Source: Oceanobacillus polygoni (GTDB lineage: Bacteria; Bacillota; Bacilli; Bacillales; Amphibacillaceae). Taken from it: DNA of 64,000 nt. The first letter of the stretch is position 1, and each line of letters starts with the position of its first letter. The stretch is taken from NCBI RefSeq assembly GCF_008304605.1, contig NZ_PIJY01000026.1, positions 248,001 to 312,000 on the forward strand, read 5' to 3'. The position numbers and the translations under genes were made by a program. The notes beneath the pieces were generated by a model. The model searched no databases and was not told the origin of the DNA. It worked only from the letters and a program-made list of their open reading frames with translations. This document shows, piece after piece, positions 26,734 through 34,819 of the stretch.

Positions 26734-28212
26734 TTATTTTTCATCATGTAATTTTTTCACTTCATCAGCAACAAATTGGACTTGTGTACCGACAATAACT
26801 TGAATACTGTGTTTACCTACGACATTTACCCCTGGAACGCCTGCTGTTTTGATTTTATTTTGGTCAACAGCATCCATATCATTTACTTCTAATCGAAGAC
26901 GGGTTGCACAATTATCAATGGATCGGATATTTGAAGCACCACCAAGTCCATCATAAATTTTTTCAGCCATCATAGCAAATCTATCTTTCCCTGTGGTACT
27001 TGTACCTGTTTCTGATGAATTCACAGTATTTCCAATAAGTACTTCTTCCACATCGTCATCTTCACGTCCTGGAGTTTTCATATTGAATTTAACAATGAGG
27101 AAACGAAACAGGAAATAATAAATGACGGCAATTACTAGTCCTTGTATAAGCAGCATGTACGGCTGGTTGGCTAATGGCAGCTGAAAGCTCAGGATAAAAT
27201 CAATTAATCCCGCGCTAAAGCTAAACCCTGCTGTCCACCCAAACATAGCTGCAACAGCCAGTGAAATACCCGTTAATGCAGCATGAACTACATACAGCGC
27301 AGGTGCTAGAAACATAAAAGCAAACTCAATCGGCTCTGTAACACCTGTAAGGAAAGAAGCAAATGCTGTAGCCATTAATAATGATGCAGCTTGTTTTTTT
27401 CTTTTTGTTAAAGCAGTATGATACATGGCAAGAGCGGCAGCAGGAAGTCCGAACATCATAATTGGGAAAAACCCTGCTTGATACATTCCTGTTATACCTT
27501 TTTCACCATTTCCAGACCAAAAGTTTCCAATATCATTAATTCCTGCTAAATCAAACCAGAATACATTATTTAGTGCATGATGCAAGCCTGTCGGAATTAA
27601 TAAACGATTAAAGAATCCATATAACCCTGCACCTAACGCCCCTAGATCACTGATAAATGTACCAAATGATACTAACCCTGAATAAAGAACAGGCCAAACA
27701 AACAGCATCACTACTGAGACTGCAAGCATTGCTGCTGCAGTAAGAATTGGTACAAGCCTTTTCCCACTAAAGAATGCAAGGGCATCTGGTAGCTTTACAT
27801 TGCTAAAACGATTATACAAGGCAGCTGCAATTCCTCCAGATAAAATACCAATAAATACGTTCTGAATAGCACCAAACGCAGGGTTTACTGCGTCACTTGA
27901 AATTTGCAGCAGATTCGCAGCATTTTCAGAAGAAAGAACGGTCGTAATAACAAGATAACCAACTAAACCACTAAGTGCAGCAGGTCCATCTTTATCCCTC
28001 GTCATCCCAATAGCTACCCCTACAGCAAATAAAATTGGAATAAAATCAAGAATTGCACTTCCCCCACTAATTAAAAAGGCAGCAAACACATTTTCAGAAC
28101 CCCAGCCATCTGAATCAATTGCATAGCCAATACCCATTAGAATAGCAGCAGCAGGTAATACAGCTACTGGCAGCATCAGCGATTTTCCAAGGTTTTGCAG
28201 ATATTTCATCAT
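26734..28212 (-). CDS. nagE: PTS N-acetylglucosamine EIICB (NagP/NagE type)
   Basis: A 492-residue permease with an EIIC domain (SLMLPVAVLPAAAILMGIGYA) and a C-terminal EIIB (Cys435 in IDNCATRLRLEVND). EIIA is absent, as in B. subtilis NagP. It is convergent with nagR and downstream of a ruined SIS-domain gene that has a NagR-like box in its promoter. AGGAGG lies 8 bases ahead of the ATG. GlcNAc is the likely substrate; the symbol could equally be nagP. Confidence 0.88.
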   Translation of the reverse strand: MMKYLQNLGKSLMLPVAVLPAAAILMGIGYAIDSDGWGSENVFAAFLISGGSAILDFIPILFAVGVAIGMTRDKDGPAALSGLVGYLVITTVLSSENAANLLQISSDAVNPAFGAIQNVFIGILSGGIAAALYNRFSNVKLPDALAFFSGKRLVPILTAAAMLAVSVVMLFVWPVLYSGLVSFGTFISDLGALGAGLYGFFNRLLIPTGLHHALNNVFWFDLAGINDIGNFWSGNGEKGITGMYQAGFFPIMMFGLPAAALAMYHTALTKRKKQAASLLMATAFASFLTGVTEPIEFAFMFLAPALYVVHAALTGISLAVAAMFGWTAGFSFSAGLIDFILSFQLPLANQPYMLLIQGLVIAVIYYFLFRFLIVKFNMKTPGREDDDVEEVLIGNTVNSSETGTSTTGKDRFAMMAEKIYDGLGGASNIRSIDNCATRLRLEVNDMDAVDQNKIKTAGVPGVNVVGKHSIQVIVGTQVQFVADEVKKLHDEK

Positions 28213-28375
28213 CAGAATTACCTCCTATTTCATGTATAATTTTTAGATGAAACGATATCTATTTCGTTAAAAATCTTTTCGGTATTAACTTCTTACCTAA
28301 ATTGTTCCTATAATTGGTACCGCTATCATTATTAAGCATAAATAAAAGCAGTTGACATTATAGTTGTCCATACCA

Positions 28376-28870
28376 TTACGTTAATGGAATCGTTCCATCA
28401 TATTTTGCTAGTAATGTCTTATTATGTTGATCTGCTCCATCAACATTGCCACTTAAAAGCACTGGCGGATTAACGCCTCTATCTTCCTTTGCTGATACAG
28501 ATTGTCCAATAACACCTTTTACAATAGGAGCTCCAATAACCGTTGAACTTGGTGCAAACTTTACTGCAACCTTTCACCATTTAGGAGTGCATCTCCATAA
28601 GGCACATGATTATCAATTGCTAAATTAACCACTTCATGCAAAAATTTACCAGACACATGCCGATATAGTTGATAATTAGCGTATGTTTGTGATGATATCC
28701 CGATAACAAATACACCTTTTTTTTGCAATTAAAACAGAATCAATCGGAACTGGATTCCTTCCTGATGTAGACACAACAATTACAACGTCCTCTTCACGTA
28801 TGTCTTGCTGTTCCGTAAAGGTCTTCCTTTTTGCCTTTAATAGTTTTTCAGCAATTTGAACGCTCCTTTC
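28376..28870 (-). pseudogene. Ruined SIS-domain sugar-isomerase-like gene (UPF0309 family)
   Basis: Minus-strand translation in shifting frames gives DIREEDVVIVVSTSGRNPVP, then IDNHVPYGDALLNGE, then SGNVDGADQHN, all conserved blocks of the UPF0309 phosphosugar-binding SIS family. Frames break near 28575 and at the T run near 28720. The N-terminal half is mostly gone. After a ribosome site (AAAGGAG near 28868) a short IAEKLLKAKR segment runs straight into the middle of the protein, as if about 80 codons were deleted. It lies just upstream of the NagE-type gene and was probably once in its operon. Confidence 0.85.
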
Positions 28871-28935
28871 TTAAACTTTTCACCTAAATAACATTTTCTC
28901 AATTATGCCTACCAATTTATCCCCTATTATTGTCA

Positions 28936-28970
28936 TTATATTATTTAAAAGTATACATGTCTATACCACT
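28936..28970 (-). promoter_or_regulatory. Promoter with NagR-like box ahead of the ruined SIS gene
   Basis: Minus strand: TAGACA (28959-28964), 17-base spacer, TATAAT (28936-28941). The box TGGTATAGAC overlaps the -35, matching the remembered NagR consensus, with GTATAC on the other side. This promoter probably still feeds the NagE-type gene through the pseudogene. Confidence 0.6.
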
Positions 28971-29069
28971 ATAGTTATAGAACAGATAAATAAAACCTCC
29001 ACCAAAACAAGTAATAATTCATCTATCCTTTCAATAAACTCTACAAACAGTATTTTTTGGAGGGGTATA

Positions 29070-29462
29070 ATGAACATAGAGAATTTGCTGTTAACAGAGG
29101 ATATGCTAGCCCGTTATTATGATTTGAACAAGCTAAAGAAAGAAATTGAATTAGAGATGAGTCAATTGAAAGCCTCTTTCCATACACATATGGATAAATA
29201 TAGTGGACCTAATAAAAAGGGAGAGTTTATCGAAGGTGACTACAGACTTCTGCGACAGATTCGAAAAACAGAGAAGTTTAAAGAGATGGATACGGTTGAG
29301 CGACTAGAAGAATTACAAATGCATGACCTCATTCAAGTTGTGAAAAAGCCTGATGATGGGAAGGTAAAAGCTGCAATTGAACTGGGACTGCTTCGTGAAG
29401 AAGATTTAGAGGGGTGTAGAGTGGCAAGTTATTCTCAGGCTATTTCTGTGAAAAGGGTATAG
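29070..29462 (+). CDS. Hypothetical protein, 130 residues
   Basis: I do not recognise this protein. The longer frame starts at 28905, but a strong site TTGGAGGGG sits 5 bases before the ATG at 29070, so that start is chosen. It is soluble and charged, with a long helical N-terminal half (Glu/Lys-rich, about 1-80) and no signal or membrane segment. It lies alone, between a decayed SIS gene and a toxin-like locus, followed by a small hairpin (29470-29508) that may terminate it. Small genes of this kind occur in mobile or accessory patches. Confidence 0.7.
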   Translation: MNIENLLLTEDMLARYYDLNKLKKEIELEMSQLKASFHTHMDKYSGPNKKGEFIEGDYRLLRQIRKTEKFKEMDTVERLEELQMHDLIQVVKKPDDGKVKAAIELGLLREEDLEGCRVASYSQAISVKRV

Positions 29463-29469
29463 TAGGTTT

Positions 29470-29508
29470 GAAGAGAGGAGTGCTGGACATTTGGTAAAGC
29501 CTCTTTTC
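29470..29508 (+). terminator. Possible terminator after the 130-residue gene
   Basis: GAAGAGAGG (29470-29478) pairs with CCTCTTTTC (29500-29508) with one wobble. It is followed by GTATTGG, a poor T tract. Confidence 0.45.
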
Positions 29509-29561
29509 GTATTGGATTATATAACAAATATGCAGCTTAAATAGAAGGTTCGTTCTTTTTG

Positions 29562-29589
29562 AATTATGATACGTTAAGGTATCATAATT
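29562..29589 (+). promoter_or_regulatory. Hairpin at the ribosome site of the small toxin ORF
   Basis: A perfect 11-bp inverted repeat (AATTATGATAC and GTATCATAATT) with a 6-base loop GTTAAG, ending two bases before the ATG of the small toxin. The only ribosome-site-like bases (AAGG) lie in the loop and stem edge. Folding would limit translation, a known control feature of type I toxin mRNAs. Confidence 0.6.
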
Positions 29590-29591
29590 AC

Positions 29592-29678
29592 ATGCAATGG
29601 TTGCTTTTTCTCATGGAGGTCGGCGCACTTTTTGCCGTCGCAACACTTGTTGTAGTGATCATCGACCATAAAAAATAG
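29592..29678 (+). CDS. Small hydrophobic peptide, holin-like type I toxin candidate
   Basis: A 28-residue peptide: a short polar start (MQW), one predicted membrane helix (about 4-24, rich in Leu, Val, Ala) and a charged tail IIDHKK. Size, single helix and basic tail match the holin-like/Fst-type toxins. The stop codon lies inside an inverted repeat that forms a terminator on the opposite strand, the same layout as convergent antisense pairs such as fst-RNAII and txpA-ratA. It stands alone in a gene-poor stretch. Function is inference; no toxin activity can be read directly. Confidence 0.6.
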   Translation: MQWLLFLMEVGALFAVATLVVVIIDHKK

Positions 29679-29714
29679 ACCTCTCTGAGATTACCAGTCC
29701 ATGTGAGGTCTATT
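29668..29714 (-). terminator. Terminator overlapping the toxin stop codon
   Basis: The arms AATAGACCTC (29674-29683) and GAGGTCTATT (29705-29714) pair. Read on the minus strand the second arm is followed by TTTTTATGG, a good T run; on the plus strand there is none. It therefore stops transcription coming from the right. Confidence 0.7.
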
Positions 29715-29838
29715 CCTACGTGCGCTGTCTCTCCCCGAGAGGAGCAACTAATTGCTGACCGGAGATACTAGCCGTATCTCACAAAAATCCTGGATATTCT
29801 AGCCCTGCTATTTTGTCGATATTTCCCGGGAAATGATT
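29668..29838 (-). ncRNA. Possible antisense RNA to the toxin 3' end
   Basis: A terminator on this strand ends within the toxin gene. A candidate promoter upstream has TTGATA (29861-29866) but a poor -10 (ATAAGA or TAAGAA). Between them are a 7-bp hairpin GAGATAC/GTATCTC (29762-29780) and CTCTCGGGGAGAG. A transcript of about 170 bases would overlap the toxin 3' end. Confidence 0.35.
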
Positions 29839-29988
29839 CTTATTTTCGACCTTTTTCTACTATCAACTTATATCTTACTAGGCTAACGTATTGATAATAA
29901 GGAATAAAATGCTTGTGGTCACTTTTAATTCTTTAAATTGGATTCATAATCAAAGGTGTTTTTAGTAAGTTTTATATTCCTAAATTAC

Positions 29989-30490
29989 CTAGTCACCTTG
30001 CAAGACTTCGTTAAGTCGATCGAGATAATCTGTAAACTTCCCTGTCACAGCCCATTTAATAAGCCGCTCCATATCTTCCTTTTCGTTAACCGTAAATGGA
30101 TTAATAAGCAAGTCTGCATCTCTAACCTTCTGAACATAACCCTTCCGTTAAGGATGTATAGTTAACTCCAATTCCAACGGCATATTCTTTCAAATCCTTA
30201 AGTTCGCTTTCCGGAACATATGCCTTTTCTTTATAGCTTACTAATTGTACCAGTGGAAGCGATGGTGCTAATTGCATTACCTCTAATAAGCCTTCCTTAC
30301 TAAACGATTAAATATTAATTTTGCCTTCTGATACATCTTCTCCAACAAGATTATGCTTCCTTAATACCGTAATTAATTCATTTCATATCGGGATATTGTT
30401 CTGGAGTTTTTGTTTCAATGTAGTAGTTTGATTCGGCACCAAAGGTTTGCAAAATTTCATCCAATGTCGGTATTTCTACTTGATTGCACT
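29989..30490 (-). pseudogene. glpQ: Fragment of a glycerophosphodiester phosphodiesterase gene (glpQ-like)
   Basis: Broken frames on the minus strand give VEIPTLDEILQTFGAESNYY, then IETKTPEQYPDM, and at the end INPFTVNEKEDMERLIKWAV with a closing DRLNEVLQG and a stop at 29989. These are in the order of B. subtilis-type GlpQ. Several stops and frameshifts lie between. The N-terminal catalytic part is missing. It lies downstream of an intact GDPD, so the two are distinct paralogues. Confidence 0.85.
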
Positions 30491-30564
30491 TTGTAGTCTC
30501 ACATATTCTAGTAGACGGCAGTATGACGAAATGTCCTATTTTATCTATTTAGTAACAGACATTT

Positions 30565-31326
30565 CTACGAAAATGTCAGTCTTTCACTTCGATAAAATAA
30601 GGCTTTTTCTGGAAAATCCGTAATAATCGCATTTACACGTAGATCTAATAACTGTTTCAATTCATCTTTTTCATTTACTGTCCAGACACGTAGCTTATCA
30701 AGCATTCCTTTCCACTCAAACGGATCTGATAATGTCATCCTTTTCGATAAATGCAATGCTTCCAAATCAAATATATCCATATAATCCAGTGGATGTGTAA
30801 TTGGTTGATCTAACAGCCATGCAATATTCGCTTCTTTATCATAACTCTTAATACGTAATAAAGTCGGCAAGTGAAAAGAAGAGTAAACTACATTACATCG
30901 GTTTCCATACTGCTCTACTAATGAAAGAACCTTCTCTTCTATACCCTCATAATGGAATCGGTATGTCTTTAATTCGATATTCAAATCAATTGGATATGGC
31001 CCAAGCAGCTCTAACACCTCTTTTAATGTCGGTACACGTTCCATAGTCCAAGCCGCTTCATCATAATTCTCAAAATGAGTATATTTTACGCCAGCGCTAA
31101 ATTGTTTAACCTCTTCTAAAGTTAAATCCTTAACAAATCCAGATCCATCTGTCGTTCGATCCAATGTTTCATCATGAATGACAACAATTTCACCATCTTT
31201 TGTCAGATGTACATCAATTTCAAGTCCATCAACACCTAACTCAATTGCTTTCCTAAATCCAAGCAATGTGTTTTCCGGAAACGTACCCATACAACCACGA
31301 TGACCGTAAATCTTTGTCTCACACAT
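30565..31326 (-). CDS. Glycerophosphodiester phosphodiesterase (UgpQ type)
   Basis: A 253-residue GDPD, hydrolysing glycerophosphodiesters to glycerol-3-P and an alcohol. The TIM-barrel active site is intact: YGHRGCMGTFPENT (His10, Arg11), GLEIDVHLTKDG (Glu, Asp) and VVIHDETLDRTTDG. No signal peptide, so it is cytoplasmic, unlike secreted GlpQ. AAAGGAAG precedes the ATG. Immediately upstream is a ruined ugpB, so it is the survivor of a ugp-type operon. Confidence 0.92.
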   Translation of the reverse strand: MCETKIYGHRGCMGTFPENTLLGFRKAIELGVDGLEIDVHLTKDGEIVVIHDETLDRTTDGSGFVKDLTLEEVKQFSAGVKYTHFENYDEAAWTMERVPTLKEVLELLGPYPIDLNIELKTYRFHYEGIEEKVLSLVEQYGNRCNVVYSSFHLPTLLRIKSYDKEANIAWLLDQPITHPLDYMDIFDLEALHLSKRMTLSDPFEWKGMLDKLRVWTVNEKDELKQLLDLRVNAIITDFPEKALFYRSERLTFS

Positions 31327-31396
31327 AGAAACACTTCCTTTACTAAATTATTAAATAGAGGAGTTAGAGCGTGTTTTTGCTTTAACTGTTCAACTG

Positions 31397-31707
31397 ATAC
31401 TTTTATAATGAGGCATTTCTTCATATGCATCTGGATTGATTGCAGAGTATCCTGTTCCAACATGCCATTCCGCTTGTACTTCAGGAATTTATAGATATTT
31501 CATAAAATCCCATGCTGCATCCTATTCTGCGGAACCTTTACCATCAACCATCCAAAGGCTTTCGCCACCAATTACAACACCTTGTCGTTCTTTATCTTCC
31601 GGATGAGGCAGGAAGGTAATACCTACTTCAAACGGAGCATTATCAATAACCTGTCTTGAGCTTGCAGAGGATTGCAAGAACATAGCTACATCACCATGTG
31701 ACAACAT
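31397..31707 (-). pseudogene. ugpB: Fragment of a glycerol-3-phosphate ABC transporter binding protein gene (ugpB)
   Basis: The minus strand encodes GDVAMFLQSSASSRQVIDNA, then GGESLWMVDGKGSAE, a TAG, DAAWDFMKYL, a TAA, and IPEVQAEWHVGTGYSAINPD. These are central blocks of UgpB-type solute-binding proteins. The two stops are in frame, with no frameshift between them. Both ends of the gene are missing. It precedes the intact GDPD, as ugpB precedes ugpQ in working operons. Confidence 0.85.
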
Positions 31708-31878
31708 TCATTTAATCATAAATAAAAACAGAAAAATGGTTTTTTACTGATTTCTTACAAATGATTAACGAATGATTTACATATTTAATAGAAGGTTAAT
31801 AATAAAATGATTAATCAGAATATATTTATCTAATATTTATATAGATAATAGATTCCGAGCTTAATTGAAAACAATATA

Positions 31879-31962
31879 AAAAGGCTAGCGTCATTGCACT
31901 GAACCCCAAAAGTAAGAATTGAAATCTAACTTTTGGGAATTCGTCTCATACGCTAGCCTTAC
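31879..31962 (-). terminator. Large nested terminator after tagA
   Basis: Outer stem AAGGCTAGCGT (31881-31891) with ACGCTAGCCTT (31950-31960), inner stem CCCAAAAGT (31905-31913) with ACTTTTGGG (31929-31937). The minus strand ends in CCTTTTTATAT. The outer arm includes the tagA stop codon. Confidence 0.85.
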
Positions 31963-32693
31963 TTATTTTTAAAAATTAGATGTAAGACAAATCCAATTTT
32001 ACTTATTGTTTGACCAAATCGGGTTGGCTTTTGCAACAAACGATACAACCATTCCAAATTTACTCTTTTCCACTTTCGTGGTGTTTGCTTCCTTTCATCA
32101 GCTAATAGCTCAAAGCTGTCACCGACTCCGATAAACATTCCTTTTTGAAATTGATTTTTATAGGTAGCAATCCATTGTTCCTGTTTGGCTTTCTTTAATG
32201 ACACAAAAATAAGGTCTGGATTTGCTTGCTTTACATTCTCTGCGATATGTGAATCTTCAATGGAAATTGCACCGTGATGATGTCCAGCGATCCTAACACT
32301 CGGAAACTTTTTCTCCACTTCCAACACAGTCTTTTCATTGATATAATCTTTCCCACCTAAGAAGTAACAGCTTAAGCCTTGCACTTCAGCAAATTTAAGT
32401 AAATCAAGAATCATATCATAAGCCTCGATCCGTTCTATGAATGGCTGTTTTTTATATTTTGCAGCACTTACGATTCCTTCACCATTTGGAACAACATAAT
32501 CAGCTGACTGAATGATTTGTTTATAGGTTATATCCTTATTCGCATGCATAAGTGTTGCTGTGTCAGCAAAAACAACAAAAGATTGCTGTTTTCTGTTCAA
32601 CCGAGGATATAGATGATAATGTAAAAAATCTTTTTTTGTTGTATTTATTACTTCAATTCCTTCTATGTTCACAGCATTTAATTCCCTTGTCAT
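31959..32693 (-). CDS. tagA: UDP-ManNAc: GlcNAc-PP-undecaprenol ManNAc transferase (WecG/TagA family)
   Basis: A 244-residue GT26 enzyme that adds ManNAc to GlcNAc-PP-undecaprenol, the second step of wall-teichoic-acid linkage-unit assembly. Motifs: ADYVVPNGEGIVSAAKYKK, the mid-region SCYFLGGKDYINEK and the C-terminal GVGDSFELLADERKQTPRKW followed by NLEWLYRLLQ. It acts at the cytoplasmic membrane face after TagO, which is encoded at 34817-35905. AAAGG precedes the ATG. Confidence 0.94.
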   Translation of the reverse strand: MTRELNAVNIEGIEVINTTKKDFLHYHLYPRLNRKQQSFVVFADTATLMHANKDITYKQIIQSADYVVPNGEGIVSAAKYKKQPFIERIEAYDMILDLLKFAEVQGLSCYFLGGKDYINEKTVLEVEKKFPSVRIAGHHHGAISIEDSHIAENVKQANPDLIFVSLKKAKQEQWIATYKNQFQKGMFIGVGDSFELLADERKQTPRKWKRVNLEWLYRLLQKPTRFGQTISKIGFVLHLIFKNK

Positions 32694-33177
32694 CTAATAA
32701 CAACCTTTCAAACTTCCCTATTTTATTATTCCAGTTTCATAGAATAATAAATAATTTTTATCCATACATTTAAAATAACATAGTAGATTACACCGTGGTA
32801 GGGAGAAGATTAAGATTTAGTCGATTCGGTACTCGGATTTTTTTCAATTTAGCAAGGGGCAAGAGGAATGTTGATGTTAATTTCGATTTAGCCGCATGGC
32901 GATCGGGGGCGGCGGACGGATAGTGCTATATTTCTGAGAATGGAGCTAAAGAGGATGATCCGGTATTACTTGAATTAGATGGCTGTTTTTTCGAGATTGT
33001 TTTCGCAGCACTCATTGAAATTTTTACAAGCTTTATATCCATCAAATTACAGACTTGTCTCAATCAAGTTTCATCTGTCATATTTGTACTAAAAAAGTCG
33101 ATTTATGTAAGTTTTAGATTCACATTTATGGTATGATAATTAAGAAATCATCACCTAAAAAAATGGAGGAGTAAGCC
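32694..33177. other. Gene-free stretch between tagA and tagD
   Basis: About 480 bases without a supported gene. Bases 32918-32951 resemble one unit of the 41-bp minisatellites (25 of 34 positions by eye). The right part holds the tagD promoter region, with a TATGAT box near 33133 and no clear -35. Confidence 0.45.
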
Positions 33178-33570
33178 ATTAAAAATATACTAACATATGG
33201 TACATTCGATTTGATTCATGCAGGCCATATCAATTTACTACGCCGAGCAAAGGAATTAGGAGATTATTTAGTAGTAGGGATTTCAACAGATGAATTTAAT
33301 AAACTAAAAAATAAACAGGCTTATCATTCTTTTGACAATCGAAAAATGATCCTAGAATCGATTCGTTTCGTTGATAAGGTTATTCCCGAACATTCATGGG
33401 ATCAAAAAATTGATGATGTTAAGCGTTACAATATTGATACCTTTGTTATGGGAGATGACTGGAAGGGACATTTTGATTTCCTGCTGGAGTATTGTGAAGT
33501 CGTATATTTTCCAAGAACAGAAGGTATTTCGACATCGGGAATCAAAAAAAATATAAATAATAACCAATAA
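33178..33570 (+). CDS. tagD: Glycerol-3-phosphate cytidylyltransferase with apparent ATT start
   Basis: A 130-residue enzyme making CDP-glycerol for teichoic acid. The nucleotidyltransferase motifs ILTYGTFDLIHAGH (GTFD and HxGH) and RTEGISTSGIK are intact. No ATG, GTG or TTG lies in frame ahead of GTFD. The frame is open back to an ATT 8 bases after GGAGG, which aligns with the usual start of TagD, so ATT is the probable start. The next in-frame ATG is at 33211, which would remove the GTFD motif. A tiny ORF, ATGGAGGAGTAA, overlaps the ribosome site. Confidence 0.85.
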   Translation: MKNILTYGTFDLIHAGHINLLRRAKELGDYLVVGISTDEFNKLKNKQAYHSFDNRKMILESIRFVDKVIPEHSWDQKIDDVKRYNIDTFVMGDDWKGHFDFLLEYCEVVYFPRTEGISTSGIKKNINNNQ

Positions 33571-33731
33571 CATGAATCCTTTTTGCAAGTTACACGTCTA
33601 ATAAATAAGTCGACCACTTATCCTTGATTTTGTAATTAAAATTTAATTTACGAATAGCTCCTTTCATAGTAAAATGAACTGTAGCACGTTTTTTGATGAG
33701 TGGTTAATAGAATTGTTTAAGGAGAAAACAG

Positions 33732-34775
33732 ATGCGTGATAATAATAAAATTACAACAACTCGTACCGTTAAAAGACACAAAAGAAAAATACGTAAAAGA
33801 GTATATTTTATCTTGCTACCCATAATAATTGCCTTTGTAAGTATACTAGGTTACGGCACTTATTTGTATATAAAAGCTGATACTGTTTTATCAGACTCCT
33901 ATGTAGAAACTGAAAGAGAAAAATCTCCGTTAAGAGATGCACTTGTTGATCCAAGTATTGATAATGTCTCCATACTAATTATGGGGATAGATGCTAATGA
34001 TCATCGAGGTAATGCTGAAAGTGCAAGGACAGATGCTTTAATGCTTGCGACCTTCAATAAGGATGAAAAGAGCGTTAATTTAGTAAGTATCCCACGTGAT
34101 TCATTAGTTTACATTCCTGAAGTTGGTTATGAAGATAAAATCAATCACGCACATTATTTCGGCGGCACTACCGCAGCGATTGAAACTGTAGAAAACTTAC
34201 TTGATATACCAGTAGATTACTATGTTAAAGTAAACTTCCACGCATTTGTAGACGTTGTCGATGCTTTAGGTGGAATAAACGTAGATGTACCATATGAATT
34301 CAAAGAATCCAATTCTATGGATAAACGTGATTCGATTCACCTTATGCCTGGTGTTCAGGATGTAGATGGAGAAGAAGCACTTGCACTTGCAAGAACAAGA
34401 AAGCTTGATAATGACATTGAGCGCGGTAAAAGACAACAGGAAATCATGAAAGCAGTAATTAACAAAGCGACGTCACTGAATTCCATTTTAAATTATGATG
34501 ATCTTTTGGAAGCTGTTGGTGATAATATGACGACAAATATGACGTTTAGTGATATGAAAACATTTATTACGTACGGTACAAAAGGAAAGAACATCGAGGT
34601 CAATGCTTTAACATTAGAAGGGTACGATTATCAGCCTTCAAATAAATATTATTGGGCACTTGATCAACCGTCTTTAGAAGAAACAAAAGCCTTATTACAG
34701 GATCATTTAGAAATCAATTCATCGATTGCGAATACTCAAGATCCAACGATAGAAAGTACTTCAGAGTCCTATTAA
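33732..34775 (+). CDS. LytR-CpsA-Psr family wall-polymer ligase (TagTUV type)
   Basis: A 347-residue membrane-anchored LCP protein. A basic N-terminus, one membrane helix (about 24-46), then the extracellular LCP domain with VSILIMGIDANDHRG, the pyrophosphate-binding arginines in ESARTDALML and SIPRDSLVYIP, and the LARTRKLDNDIERGKRQQE motif. Such enzymes transfer teichoic acid or other anionic polymers from lipid carrier to peptidoglycan MurNAc. It sits between tagD and tagO, matching that job. GGAG lies shortly before the ATG. Confidence 0.93.
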   Translation: MRDNNKITTTRTVKRHKRKIRKRVYFILLPIIIAFVSILGYGTYLYIKADTVLSDSYVETEREKSPLRDALVDPSIDNVSILIMGIDANDHRGNAESARTDALMLATFNKDEKSVNLVSIPRDSLVYIPEVGYEDKINHAHYFGGTTAAIETVENLLDIPVDYYVKVNFHAFVDVVDALGGINVDVPYEFKESNSMDKRDSIHLMPGVQDVDGEEALALARTRKLDNDIERGKRQQEIMKAVINKATSLNSILNYDDLLEAVGDNMTTNMTFSDMKTFITYGTKGKNIEVNALTLEGYDYQPSNKYYWALDQPSLEETKALLQDHLEINSSIANTQDPTIESTSESY

Positions 34776-34819
34776 AAAGAAGCATCTAATCTAGTATTAT
34801 AGATTAGATGCTTCTTTTA
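34775..34819. terminator. Bidirectional terminator between the LCP gene and tagO
   Basis: Arms GAAGCATCTAATCT and its complement AGATTAGATGCTTC, with A and T runs on both sides. It overlaps the end of tagO and lies after the LCP stop, so it can end both converging transcripts. Confidence 0.9.

Noticed and set aside
28446-28628. Plus-strand ORF in the SIS pseudogene
   Set aside because: It is the reverse frame of a recognisable degraded gene and has no homology by eye or ribosome site.
29821-29834. Palindrome ATTTCCCGGGAAAT
   Set aside because: A perfect 14-base palindrome, but with no adjacent gene it could control apart from the tentative antisense RNA; no known regulator assigned.
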